Assembly: GCF_954871325.1 (NCBI RefSeq)
Contig: NC_088775.1
Span: forward strand, 28,435,561 to 28,499,560
DNA length: 64,000 bases
Source: Gordionus sp. m RMFG-2023
Taxonomy: Eukaryota > Nematomorpha > Gordioida > Chordodea > Parachordodidae
Direction of reading: 5' to 3'
Of the stretch, positions 47,201 to 53,883 are shown piece after piece (within the stretch, counting starts at the first letter, position 1; the number at the start of each line of letters is the position of its first letter). The notes under the pieces are model-generated. The model was not told the DNA's origin. It did no database searches and saw only the letters and a program-made list of their open reading frames with translations. The position numbers and the translations under genes are program-made.

Positions 47201-49425
47201 TGGGAAAAAACATTAACAGTGAAACAAAAGCTCTAATAATTGAGGCGTTAAATAAGAATAGTATAAAAAATATTCATGTTTTAAGGAAGCTACAAAACAA
47301 TGGCAAATATTAAATATACTCTCATCTCAAAAATGGAATAAAATATAGTTTGCTCAAAAGAGGTTCACGTGCACGCAAGAAATTAAATCAAGAACAGGAA
47401 GAATATATATTAAATATAAATTTGGATTGTACTTTATCCTTAAAAAGGTTATATGAAATGATAAAAGAAAGATATGTTTTGGAAATATCAAATATAGGGT
47501 ATATACTCTCAGGATTTAGGTATAGCTTTAAATGAGTATCATTACGTTCAGTTAGAGAAAATGCACAATCAAATATCGAGATTCGCAAAGAATTCGCGAA
47601 TTGGTTTGTAGATGTAGCCTATATAAAAAATAATTTATATTTATCAATGAGAGCAGGTTTTCAATATCAATGAGGCGGTTATATGAATATTCCTAAATAT
47701 ATAAAAAGGCTATTAAAAATGTTCAAGGCATAAAGATAATGAATTATAATATCATTGCTGCTCTCACAATTTCAGGACTATTCAGATTCTAAGTTATTGC
47801 TGGCCCCTGCAATGCTATATACTTTAGCAACTTTGTAAATGAAATATTAAATCATTTTGAAGAAGGTAACATGATGAATATGATTTTTGTGATGATGTTC
47901 CATTTCATCATATACAATTAGGGAATCTATAGAAAGAAGAAGGCATACATTGAAATATTTACTAGTGTTGTTAAACGGCTCAATTTGGGCCGATTTTTAA
48001 AAACGGCTAACTTAACATTATAGCCAGGAAAATATTGCCTAAGCGTCGAGATTTCGCCAATAGATGTTCAATCCTATGTGCCATCTATGAGTAAAAGCTT
48101 GCATAAAATTTTTCTGGATAAAATAATGAGTTAGCCGTTTAACAAACTAATATTTACCACCTTGAGGATTTTGTCAGAAATCAAAATCCCAGGAACGAGA
48201 AAGAATTAATTCGTTTCATAGTGCATGGCGAGAGAGGAATAACTGAGGAGAATGCAAAAAATTATTTTAGAAATATAGAGACTTATATTCTAAAATGTAG
48301 AAAAGGGAAAATTATTATTGATTAATATAAATTTTTGTTTCTTACTTTATTACATATATATCGCATGTAATATAATTTGATATATAAGAAATTTTAATAA
48401 AAAAATTGTATGCCATTGAGTTAGAAATTAAAAATAATTACAAATAAGAATTATCAAAATGAGAAGAAAAATAAATTGAGAAAAGATAGTAAGAAAAATA
48501 AAGTAAAGAAATCGCAAAAAGTTAGAAATAAAATAAATGAATAAAAATTTAACAAAAATTGAAAAGAAAAAGAATTTATATATAAAAAATAACGATTTTC
48601 CTTTACTTAATTGACACTTTTTTCCTTATGGGAATTTTTCTTTTTTGATTGACATTTTTCCTTTGTGTTTGGGAATATTATTTTTTGATTGACACTTTTC
48701 TTTTTTATTTGACACTTTTCCTTTTTTGTTTGACACTTTTCCTTTTCTGATTGAACCTTTTCCTTTTTTGATTGACACTTTTCCTTTTTTGATTGACAAT
48801 TTTTCTTTTTTGATTGGATCTTTTCCTCTTTTGATTGAACCTTTTCCTTTTATGATTGATCCTTTTTTGATTGTGCCTTTTCCTTTTATGATTTTTTGAT
48901 TGGGACTTTTCTTTTTTGAATGGGAAACCCTGTAAGATATTGATAATTGTAATCGAGCACTGAAGAGTAACCACGTTTTAACACAATTTTATCTTTTAAT
49001 GGTTCGGAGAAAAACGCCTGGGCCTAGCAAACGATATTGTGGAGGAGGGCTATCTTCGACATTTCTAGTACATAAGGACAAGACTTCCCCTCTTTAACGT
49101 TTCTGTATTTGGCATCTTACCGTTTACAATTCTTTGTCCTATAAATTCTTTCTATTTGTTCCATCGAGTTGTCGATTATTTTATTTTCTATAATTCCCAA
49201 TATGAACTATATTTCTTTCTAAAAAATTCCACTTGATTGATGTTTATAAACAAAATTTTTACTAATTCCACAATCAGGTATCGAAACTTTAGAACTTTTA
49301 CTGCTCCCGAAGTGACGCAATTCGCCTGTCTAACGGTCGACACCTTGGGGGAATTCGTTTTTGCCGGCTCCTCGGCGTCTTTTGAAATATACTTGTGGTC
49401 CATGAAGACAGGAAAATTGCTGGAA
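28425..49425 (+). CDS. PWP2: PWP2 (UTP1), WD40 protein of the SSU processome, 5' half
   Basis: PWP2 is a nucleolar UTP-B subunit needed for early cleavage of pre-rRNA on the way to 18S rRNA. Twelve exons, all in matching phase, give 501 codons: 28425-28442, 28482-28594, 28637-28731, 28772-28871, 28913-29059, 29102-29240, 29950-30133, 30195-30219, 33847-34008, 44201-44423, 44733-44881, 49278-49425. They follow animal PWP2 in order: FQNLLGTAYRKGN, GNRITF, LSPDNS, FSPDGKHFAITKENI, CIDWADN, VWECDTDINNLKL, FFYIHEMPYFNHIQSL, INSGGDW, LTVWEWRSQN, GTVRAFDL, YRNFRTFTAPEVTQF, FEIYLWSMKTGKLLE. These are the first WD40 propeller and part of the second. The start ATG is fixed by alignment (six residues before FQNLLGT). 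The family is usually about 900 residues, so the rest lies beyond 64 kb. Confidence 0.93.
29241..29949 (+). other. PWP2 intron 6 (709 bp)
   Basis: GT at 29241 and AG at 29948-29949. At 29728-29850 there are hAT-end-like repeats (AGACCTGCAAGCTTGGCCCA, then TTGGGC blocks), probably a decayed MITE. At about 29868-29935 the plus strand reads SISTITKFIAYSDERILKM, which resembles a WD blade but does not fit PWP2 at this place. Confidence 0.6.
29950..30219 (+). CDS. PWP2: PWP2 exons 7 and 8 (exon 8 only 25 nt)
   Basis: Exon 7 (29950-30133) encodes VMSISTNAVIYVWECD and then an acidic, Lys-rich linker as in other PWP2 proteins. A 61-nt GT-AG intron (30134-30194) leads to a proposed 25-nt exon 8 (30195-30219) reading KFAILNLI. 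Joined to exon 9 it gives LNLIRFHFDK, matching the family's SRLAKYFFNK position for position. The donor of the following intron would be GC (AAG then GCATTT) rather than GT, so exon 8 is less certain than its neighbours. Confidence 0.7.
30216..30435. repeat. 110-bp tandem duplication at the start of intron 8
   Basis: Copies 30216-30325 and 30326-30435, each beginning TAAGGCATTT and ending TTTTAGAAACCC. The first copy starts at the end of proposed exon 8. Confidence 0.8.
30436..31940 (+). other. Intron 8, left part, nothing recognised
   Basis: AT-rich sequence without terminal repeats or protein motifs that I could identify, apart from a G9 run at about 31430. A hAT-end-like AGAGACCTGCAATGCC at about 31946 marks the start of the next repeated segment. 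Confidence 0.4.
32451..32636 (+). CDS. Small unrecognised protein, family A copy 1
   Basis: 61 codons starting MRLETYDENIGENVHKRKF. The second half, HFYYNDLDDIIMVRQLVQG, then NADGKIFTINARQYKRI and a stop, is clearly homologous to the frame at 35158-35283 (FYFDSIEEMMAVYALIHG, then NGEWFTIDAERYERN). Conservation of an aromatic pair, acidic helix, G, C, NG/DG turn and FTI[ND]A...Y.R end, with replacements mostly conservative, argues for past selection on a protein. No known domain is recognised; there is no signal peptide or membrane segment. It lies in PWP2 intron 8, same strand. The true gene may have more exons; 32270-32350 has a further coding-like start (MFRTTMNHYIKF). Confidence 0.5.
   Translation: MRLETYDENIGENVHKRKFRVHFYYNDLDDIIMVRQLVQGLECMNADGKIFTINARQYKRI
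32753..32998 (+). CDS. Small unrecognised protein or exon following 32451-32636
   Basis: 81 codons, or an exon starting after the TTCAG acceptor at 32773. The readable part is METYFLRRFEDIFKNTQI, MRLPDEIYKAQIDMLTHKIH, a His-rich HHSHHC stretch and a C-terminal TTMLETYDG. It could be a downstream exon of the 32451 gene, since the sequence between is 116 bp and AT-rich, but no donor at 32636 was settled. Function unknown. Confidence 0.35.
   Translation: MNLRYIQVMETYFLRRFEDIFKNTQITNIDKAGSFTMRLPDEIYKAQIDMLTHKIHHSHHCESTKLKKTLSATTMLETYDG
33847..34008 (+). CDS. PWP2: PWP2 exon 9
   Basis: Acceptor TTTACAAG before 33847 and donor GT at 34009. Encodes FHFDKPAVNQNQKGLFAI, then AAYNKNNRILATATNLGFF and YIHEMPYFNHIQSL, matching the start of the second propeller (HLHELPEFNLIHSL in animals). 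Codons are more GC-rich than in exons 1-7. Confidence 0.9.
34960..35474 (+). repeat. Left arm of an inverted-repeat element
   Basis: Homologous, in reverse complement, to 42458-42890. Shared blocks include AATAAAGAAACTCGAT, ACATGACTCAAATTTT, the ATCGACGCA-GAGATA block and GGTCGACTAG. The arms were separated by only about 55 bp before hAT-C inserted. The left arm alone keeps the middle of the small open frame at 35158-35283. Confidence 0.7.
35158..35283 (+). pseudogene. Small unrecognised protein, family A copy 2 (in inverted-repeat arm)
   Basis: 42 codons VYFYFDSIEEMMAVYALIHG, KRCKDANGEWFTID, AERYERN, stop. An ATG-initiated start in another frame (MTQILAVPEEMFTRQDNK, 35105) probably belongs to the same gene with a one-base frame change between. 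It is homologous to 32451-32636. A third, internally deleted copy lies in the other arm at about 42640-42737 on the minus strand (MTQILAAP at its start). Confidence 0.5.
35730..37640 (-). pseudogene. hAT-C transposase, heavily broken
   Basis: Minus-strand motifs in order: KNEIVKKFHSQEYKLFE near 37630; FITDQGCNLIKALESYKRL (second catalytic Asp, about 36900), then CSAHL; HLDVETRWNSKLKMFKSIYE near 36680; and the C-terminal PASNASSERNFSTIGRVIEE near 35760 (catalytic Glu present). Many stops and frame changes. It is closest in sequence to hAT-A within this window. Confidence 0.7.
38241..40160 (-). CDS. hAT-B transposase, 639 aa, lacking the usual catalytic Glu
   Basis: A complete open frame from MVREKSNPVRSYFK to LFKPK, at the full size of the hAT family (about 600-700). 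Residues about 20-50 form a BED zinc finger (CKIEDCGKV ... LERHIERFH). KLDITTRY carries the first Asp (about residue 173) and TITTDNAANM the second (about residue 240). A C..H block (CASHTFQLAI), CCTRWNYIYLM and a C-terminal dimerisation region (LLNYWENVKNSMPELYKLAI) follow. In the last conserved block, where hAT proteins read SERxFS, this one reads SIVRAFSS: the Glu next to Arg is Val (codon at 38355-38357), with one residue less upstream. An Asn/Asp-rich insert sits at about residues 255-280. Confidence 0.85.
   Translation of the reverse strand: MVREKSNPVRSYFKLDIIKNQSICKIEDCGKVLTGDHAANLERHIERFHNREFKLLRKKKENLTIKKIQITKTANQYNTIQDAFKSNPTKIEININKETLIRSCTELITVNGRPIKSIDDKAFRNIIEPIIIGLGGNLTINSKNICNNIKKMALDFSENIKKEVYQKLISLKLDITTRYVRSILGINIQFINNGKIKLRTLCMKVIKERHTSEYLKKIIIDVLKEYEIKIEQIYTITTDNAANMIKLIKLLILHDEEDDDLNDYLINDDLNNNDIIHDENKEPFNIENINLASNASSILLGIRCASHTFQLAINDCIKNSNEIIIINKARNICKKIRNQTTMAILSKLNLKKPLIDCCTRWNYIYLMLERLLKLKSFCQEISLQSYREKCLSENEWKIISDILKALYPAYVLTKYLQIEQLTMGDFYAAWIKCLMQTSKVDTPFARLLVSTMKAREINFKNEVFCSAIYLDPRYNVFLTFEEREIARKHLCKTWNLIQNLNNQNIEILNTMPTCSYSKDNLDDNFEDLLKSHESLNKNNSQGIENYNKCIEIEYIIRSFDNIERLEKDTNLLNYWENVKNSMPELYKLAITVLAVPAKVSIVRAFSSLKFILYAQRTKLNPEILENILVIRSNSLFKPK
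40276..41235. mobile_element. 960-bp foldback MITE nested in hAT-B
   Basis: Ends AACTTGGATTATAGAATT and AATTCTATGATCCAAGTT. The arms (40276-about 40700 and about 40795-41235) are imperfect reverse complements over more than 400 bp, with a loop of under 100 bp. No coding capacity. The target duplication is not clear. Confidence 0.75.
42458..42890 (-). repeat. Right arm of the inverted-repeat element
   Basis: Reverse complement of 34960-35474, lacking about 70 bp of the small open frame. It starts immediately after the hAT-C target duplication. Confidence 0.7.
43533..43617. repeat. 17-bp tandem repeat, five perfect copies
   Basis: ACCAAATTCTCAAATAT repeated exactly five times within intron 9. 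Perfect copies imply recent expansion. Confidence 0.95.
43618..44200. other. End of intron 9, nothing recognised
   Basis: AT-rich, leading to the AAAAG acceptor of exon 10. The minus-strand open frame at 43781-44017 has no recognisable features. Confidence 0.4.
44201..44423 (+). CDS. PWP2: PWP2 exon 10
   Basis: Encodes ICDYPISSITINSGGDWVAA, MGELTVWEWRSQNRVIKQ, DELRCLAYVPSS and LVMGSFDGK: two blades of the second propeller. An insertion relative to animals (SDCGGGAR) lies in a loop. Donor GT at 44424. Codon use is clearly GC-richer than in exons 1-7. Confidence 0.93.
44424..44732 (+). other. PWP2 intron 10 (309 bp) with a MITE fragment
   Basis: GT at 44424, AG at 44731-44732. About 44500-44590 matches the left part of the MITE at 47963 (CGGCTCGATTTGAGCC, then AACGGCTAACTCAATATT). 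Confidence 0.6.
44733..44881 (+). CDS. PWP2: PWP2 exon 11
   Basis: Encodes IKIWDTASAMCLMTFKEHTS, AITDIVFTTKGNAFLSSSED, GTVRAFDLV: a WD blade ending in the family hallmark DGTVRAFDL. The split Arg codon (AG|G) joins to exon 12. Donor GT at 44882. Confidence 0.95.
44882..46251 (+). other. Intron 11, left part, nothing recognised
   Basis: No open frame, terminal repeat or RNA feature could be supported. A patch at 45280-46230 is less AT-rich than its surroundings and may be an old unrecognised repeat. Confidence 0.4.
46270..46400. repeat. Left subterminal array of the Tc1-like element
   Basis: Repeated AATCATAAAAAAAGGAAA / TCAAAAAAGGAAAA units, about six, with variable leader dinucleotides. 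Confidence 0.75.
47290..48330 (+). pseudogene. Tc1/mariner-like transposase, broken
   Basis: The helix-turn-helix part reads RGSRARKKLNQEQEEYILN and TLSLKRLYEMIKERYVLE (47350-47535). Downstream blocks are recognisable in changing frames: NIEIRKEFANWFVDVAYI, ALTISGLFRF, FVNEILNHFEEGN, a MDNVPFHH-like block near 47895 (now read differently), and HLKYLLVLLN / YLPP where the Tc1-family DDE C-terminus (KYLPPYSP) is expected. A 187-bp MITE splits that last block. Many stops. DDD or DDE type is not settled. Confidence 0.65.
47963..48149. mobile_element. 187-bp hAT MITE inserted in the Tc1-like transposase
   Basis: Ends TAGTGTTGTTAAACGGCT and AGCCGTTTAACAAACTA, with a perfect 8-bp target duplication ATATTTAC (47955-47962 and 48150-48157). 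Removing it rejoins the transposase sequence at the KYL[L/P] block. A partial relative lies at 44500-44590. Confidence 0.9.
48600..48920. repeat. Right subterminal array of the Tc1-like element
   Basis: About 15 units of the form TTTTCCTTTTTTGATTGA with variable linkers. It mirrors 46270-46400 but is longer. The minus-strand Lys/Gln/Arg-rich frame over it is repeat translation. Confidence 0.85.
49278..49425 (+). CDS. PWP2: PWP2 exon 12
   Basis: Encodes YRNFRTFTAPEVTQFACLTV, DTLGEFVFAGSSASFEIYLW, SMKTGKLLE. In animals the same stretch reads YRNFRTFTSPRPTQFSC and SFEIFVWSMQTGRLLD. Donor GT at 49426. The next expected block (SGHEGPI...) was not found before 64000, so intron 12 exceeds 14.5 kb. 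Confidence 0.95.
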
Positions 49426-50384
49426 GTTATTCTAGAATATTTATATATAAAATAAAAGAATTAATTAAGCCTTTTTTTATTAATTGGATGTAATGTAAAA
49501 TAAATTTTTAAACTTGATTTTATATCTGCATTCTTTCCGTTTCGGTCTAGATTGTTCATATTCCTTCCCATTTAGTTTATTGATATATTCTTTTTCGTTA
49601 TACTTATCCTTAACAGGGTGTCGAACCGAACCACGAAACCGTAATGGACCTTTATATTTTTCCGAGCCATAGCCATTATCTAACCATCAGAATTACTTTT
49701 GAACTGGTTCACAACAGTTTTTAAAATTTTATTTTTGTTATTTCTTATTCAATTTCTATAATAAAATAAAGAACTTCAACTTATTTTCTTTAATTTTTGT
49801 GGATTCTGAAAAATATAAATTGTCTCTTGAAAAAATAACAACTGTTTGTTTATTTAACTGCTACTAATATATATGGTGAATTCCATATCAAATCAACAAA
49901 AAAAAGTCGATTTTCAACCCGACTCCCTTCAATTTTTCTTAAATTTTGTATACTGGTAGTATATACTATAACTAAGAGAAAAAATGAAATTTTACCTTCC
50001 AACACACTGCTTTATATTTATACAAAATCCTAGACTGGGATGAACATGGGTTTAGGAGTTATCACTCTTTATATGGCTAAAATTGGACAAATTTATCATT
50101 AATATCATCATATTTTAATTTAATAAATAGTTATGAAATAATGTTAATTTAAAAATTATGTCTAAATGATAGGCCCTTACTTTTTTTTATCTTTATAAAA
50201 AAAATTGAGAGGTGGCTGGGATAATGAGCTGTTTAAAACTTTAGTTAAATTTTATCTCGAAATTAAAATTACTTGACAAAAATTTTAAATATTTTATTTA
50301 GCATAAAATAATCTACCTAAATTGAAATTCAACAATAATTTTCCCCCATATATTCAAAATTAAAAGAAAGGTTTAATATATTAT

Positions 50385-51655
50385 TTGAAAATTCTATAGA
50401 TTATAAAACATTCAAACAATGGATAGCAGTTGATTGAACTACCCTCGAAACACTGACAAAATCCGCTGACGAATTTGTAATTCCTCATTTGTTTATAGCT
50501 TCACGATAATCATTAATTCGAAACATTTTAAAATTCAATTTAAATGTTGGCGAATTCTTAGTTATTGCAGACTTTTTAGAAAACTATGCATTTGTAGTGC
50601 AGAACCATGCACAAGGATTTAATCAGACCAATAATCAAGCCACTATAAACTCTTTTATAATTTATTACCGTGAGATAGGGATCTGCATCGGGCCTAATTT
50701 TACAAGCCAGGCCCGGCCCGAAATTCTATTCAAAAAAATTTTGCCGGCCAGACCCGTACCCGAAATTTTTTTAAAAAGTTTTGCCGGCCCAAACCCGAAA
50801 TTTATTTTAAAAAAATTTACCGGCCCGGCCTGAATTTATTTAAATATAGAAATTAATTTTTATAATTACTAAAAATAAAAGACATATGTTATATGGCGTT
50901 AAGTTTCAATATGTTATATGGCGTTTAGTTTCAATAAATTAAATCAAAATTTTTTATTTTACATAAAAAATTCAATATAAAATTGATAAATTTAGATATA
51001 TTTAAAAAAATTTCCAAGGTCCGACCCGACCTGGCCCGAAATTTTTTTAAAAATATTAGGTCCGGCCCGAACCCGATTATTTTAAATAGAATTAGGCCCG
51101 GACCGTAGCCCGTTCGGGACGGGTACGGGCCGGGCCAAACTTTGCAGATCTCTACCGTGAGAACAACATAATAAAACATGTAAATTTAGTGGTTATATCA
51201 GATTGTTTAAAGCACAACTCATGTGCATTTAATTTATTTTTAAAATTTATCGTATTCTTGAAGGAAAGATTTAATAGAGTGGCTAAAATTTATTATTTTT
51301 CTGATGGAGCAGTAACCAATATAAAAATAAAAGATTTCATTAATCTCTATGAAAATATTTTGGGATAAAGGCTGAGTGACATTTTTTAAAACCGCGCAAG
51401 GTAAAAGCATGCGACATTTTGAGGGCCGTTATTAAACGGTTAGCAGCTCGAGCAAGCTTGCAACGTCCATATGAACATCACATATTGACAACAATACATT
51501 TATTTAACTATACAAGAAATAATATCTTTGGGGTAAATTATATATTTGTGAGCAATAATGAATATATGAACATAGAAAGTCATCTTGAAAGCAGATTTTT
51601 GAGAGCAAAGAGAATTTCTGGAACACAAAGTTCAAAGCTTTTATTCCCATAGACG
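50385..51655 (+). pseudogene. Transposase-like gene of the long-TIR element
   Basis: Reads FKQWIAVD, TTLETLTKSADEFVIPHLF, GEFLVIADFLENYAFVVQ, HAQGFNQTNNQATINSFII, then (after the MITE) HVNLVVISDCLKHNS, KIYYFSDGAVTNIKIKDFIN, LYENIL, and after a deletion and frame change IKRLAARASLQRP (51430-51470), LESRFLRAKRISGTQSSKL. I recognise this as a widespread family of repeat-borne animal proteins with D-F-x-E-N-Y, I-S-D-C, F-S-D-G and K-R-L-A-A-R-A-S-L-Q motifs. The Asp-containing blocks would suit an RNase-H-fold transposase, but that is inference. This copy has two stops in its 5' part and has lost the segment between LYENIL and IKRL. Confidence 0.6.
50676..51154. mobile_element. 479-bp hAT MITE with perfect target duplication
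   Basis: Ends TAGGGATCTGCATCGGGCC and GGCCAAACTTTGCAGATCTC-TA, with CGGCCCG-rich subterminal repeats. Flanked by CCGTGAGA on both sides (50668-50675, 51155-51162). Excising it with one duplication copy restores the host reading frame (IIYYRENNIIKHVNL). Confidence 0.92.
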
Positions 51656-52639
51656 AAAACAAAAGTCATAATTTATTAAAATTCCTTGGATGATTATAAT
51701 ATATGATATATTTTAATTATAAATTTTTGATTGTATTATATGTAATTCAATTTGAGGCAAATAAAGTTATAAAAATGTTTAGAATTATTTTGTCAAGTAA
51801 CTTCTAGACAAAATTTAACTAAAGTGTTAAACAAAGCTCGTTATTCCAGCCACTTCTCAAATTTTTTTGTAAAGATAAAAAAAAGTAAGGGCCTATCATT
51901 TAGACATAATTTTTAAATTAACATTATTTCATAACTATTCATTAAATTAAAATATTATGATATTAATGTTAAATTTGTTCAATTTTAGCCATATAAAGAG
52001 TGATAACTCCTAAACCCATATTCATCCCAGTCTAGGATTTTGTATAAATATAAAGCAGTGTGATATCTATCTACAGAAAAAAAAATTTGAAAAAAAAATA
52101 CCATTTTTTTCTATGGCCATTTTCGGTTTTACACATCCGGTTTTCGATATTAATGAAATAAGAACTTTTATTAAGCTACAAAATAAAATCTATATTATTT
52201 TTCTAACATAATTATTTCTCGAGATATTTGAAAATAAATGAGGTGCATTTTGTCAAAAATGTACCATTTTTCCGTGCTTTAAACGGCCATATCTTAGCGG
52301 GTAAACAGTGTTGGAAGGTAAAATTTCATTTTTTTCTTAGTTATAGTATATACTACCAGTATACAAAATTTAAGAAAAATTGAAGGGGGTCGGGTTGAAA
52401 CCTTGGTTGATTTGATATGGAATTCACCATATATACATTTAAAATAAGCAATTAACAATTATTTTGATTAAAATAATAAATTAAACAATAATTTTTTACA
52501 AGCCATTTATATTTAAAAAACAAAACTTTTTGATATTTTTAAATACAATATCTTTCTACCCTTTAACTTTGATATCTCTAGGGTTTTTCTTATTCGAGAA
52601 GGATATCACTTTTTCAGGGGTTCTGTCTCCATCATCGTT

Positions 52640-53065
52640 GTCACATCAGTTAAAAGTTCTGGGGTGGGTGCTATGAGGGGTGCATTATGTTCCACTCCCT
52701 TTAGAGTTGTCTATAATCGGTTTTTAATTAATTTCTGCTTTACCTAATCTGCAGGTTTTGTCTCAGTTGAAGTATTCTTGTTGTTATTGACTGGTTTTTA
52801 AATGATTTGAATCTCTTCTCCATAATCCTTTTTCTCTTTTTACGAAATATGACATCGGACCAATCTGTTTACTTACTTGGGCTTGAATCGACCATGATCT
52901 CCCTAATAATCGACCCAGTATTTTTTTCTTATATCTTAAACCTTTTTGCATTTCCACATAATATTCTCCCTTCTCATTGTATTGTGGCTTAAATTTTTTT
53001 AAAGGCCTAGATTTTAGGATATGTGATGCAGGTGAAGATTTTATGGTATGCGAAGTAGGCTAATA
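52640..53065 (-). mobile_element. Gypsy-type integrase C-terminal fragment
   Basis: The minus strand carries a stretch with KGLRYKKKILGRLLGR and QIGPMSYFVKREKG, like the chromatin-side C-terminal domain of Gypsy integrases (TGPxSYxV). It is short, isolated and broken; no LTRs are seen. It is a fossil of unknown element. Confidence 0.45.
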
Positions 53066-53883
53066 GAAAAATATCTATTTATTCCCTTGAGTTATGCGTT
53101 TTTCTAAGAAAATTTATAAACGTTTATACAAATCTATCCGCTTCCTAATTCGATCTTGGGCGATATGGCTTTTATAATCGTGAATTTATACCTTTTCACA
53201 TTCGCATGATATTATATTTTCGTATATGCATTATTTAGTAGAGATGTAAAGTAACGTCAATACTAACGGCGTTATCTTTTTTGAAGAGAAGAAACGCCAT
53301 TCGTTACCTTCTTCTAGATGTAACGAACGATTAACACGAACGCGTTTCTTTTTTCTGAGTAACTGTAACGCAAAATGTTACTCGTTACTTTAAATTTTTT
53401 CTTAAAAAATATGATAAAAGCATATTTTATTGTATTATAAAATTATTTTTATTTATATTATAAATTTTATAAATAATTTAAGCCTAGTTTTTAAGTCAGA
53501 TCAACCACCAAATTCTTTCATTTTTATTTTTAAATTTTCTTTCAATCAAGATTATTAATCTAATTAATATTGAATCAATCAAGATATCTTAATATATATT
53601 CTTATCCTCTAATATTATAATTTATTTATAAAGAATATTATGTAAATTCTATATATTTTTTCAAATGAAGATGATTTAACCGACCCTGGCCCCAATATGA
53701 AACATTTCTTACGCCAATAAAAAAAAATTAAAAACCGGTTACAAGATGGAACTTTTTTTATAAATCGGTGAAATTTATAATCTTATTAAGGAGAATGGCC
53801 ATTTTGACAAATCTCATGATAAATCCGAATTTTAGAGATTTTCAAATAATGACAAGTCGTTCATAGATATATTGTATGTTATG

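Larger units (their letters stand above)
46252..48932 (+). mobile_element. Tc1/mariner-like transposon with long terminal inverted repeats
   Basis: Starts CAGGATTTCCCATTC at 46252 and ends GAATGGGAAACCCTG at 48932, each end next to a TA (46250-46251 and 48933-48934), the Tc1/mariner target duplication. The arms are reverse complements over about 500 bp (46252-46800 and 48390-48932), including a subterminal array of AAAAAGGAAAA-type units and an outer-to-inner match down to AATGGCAGACAA / TTGTATGCCATT. 2681 bp, in PWP2 intron 11. Confidence 0.8.
49875..52428 (+). mobile_element. Long-TIR DNA transposon with an unclassified transposase-like gene
   Basis: Ends GGTGAATTCCATATCAAATC and GATTTGATATGGAATTCACC, identical over 20 bp and continuing as imperfect inverted repeats for several hundred bases (to about 50290 on the left and from about 51790 on the right; shared CAGTCTAGGATTTTGTATA). 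Flanks are TATAT on both sides, so the target duplication cannot be separated from the ends. It hosts a 479-bp hAT MITE. The superfamily is not assigned. Confidence 0.7.

Noticed and set aside
48705-48974. Lys/Arg/Gln-rich small protein on the minus strand
   Set aside because: Translation of the subterminal simple-repeat array of the Tc1-like element.
52807-52992. Plus-strand hydrophobic open frame
   Set aside because: Antisense of the Gypsy integrase fragment. The conserved motifs are on the minus strand.
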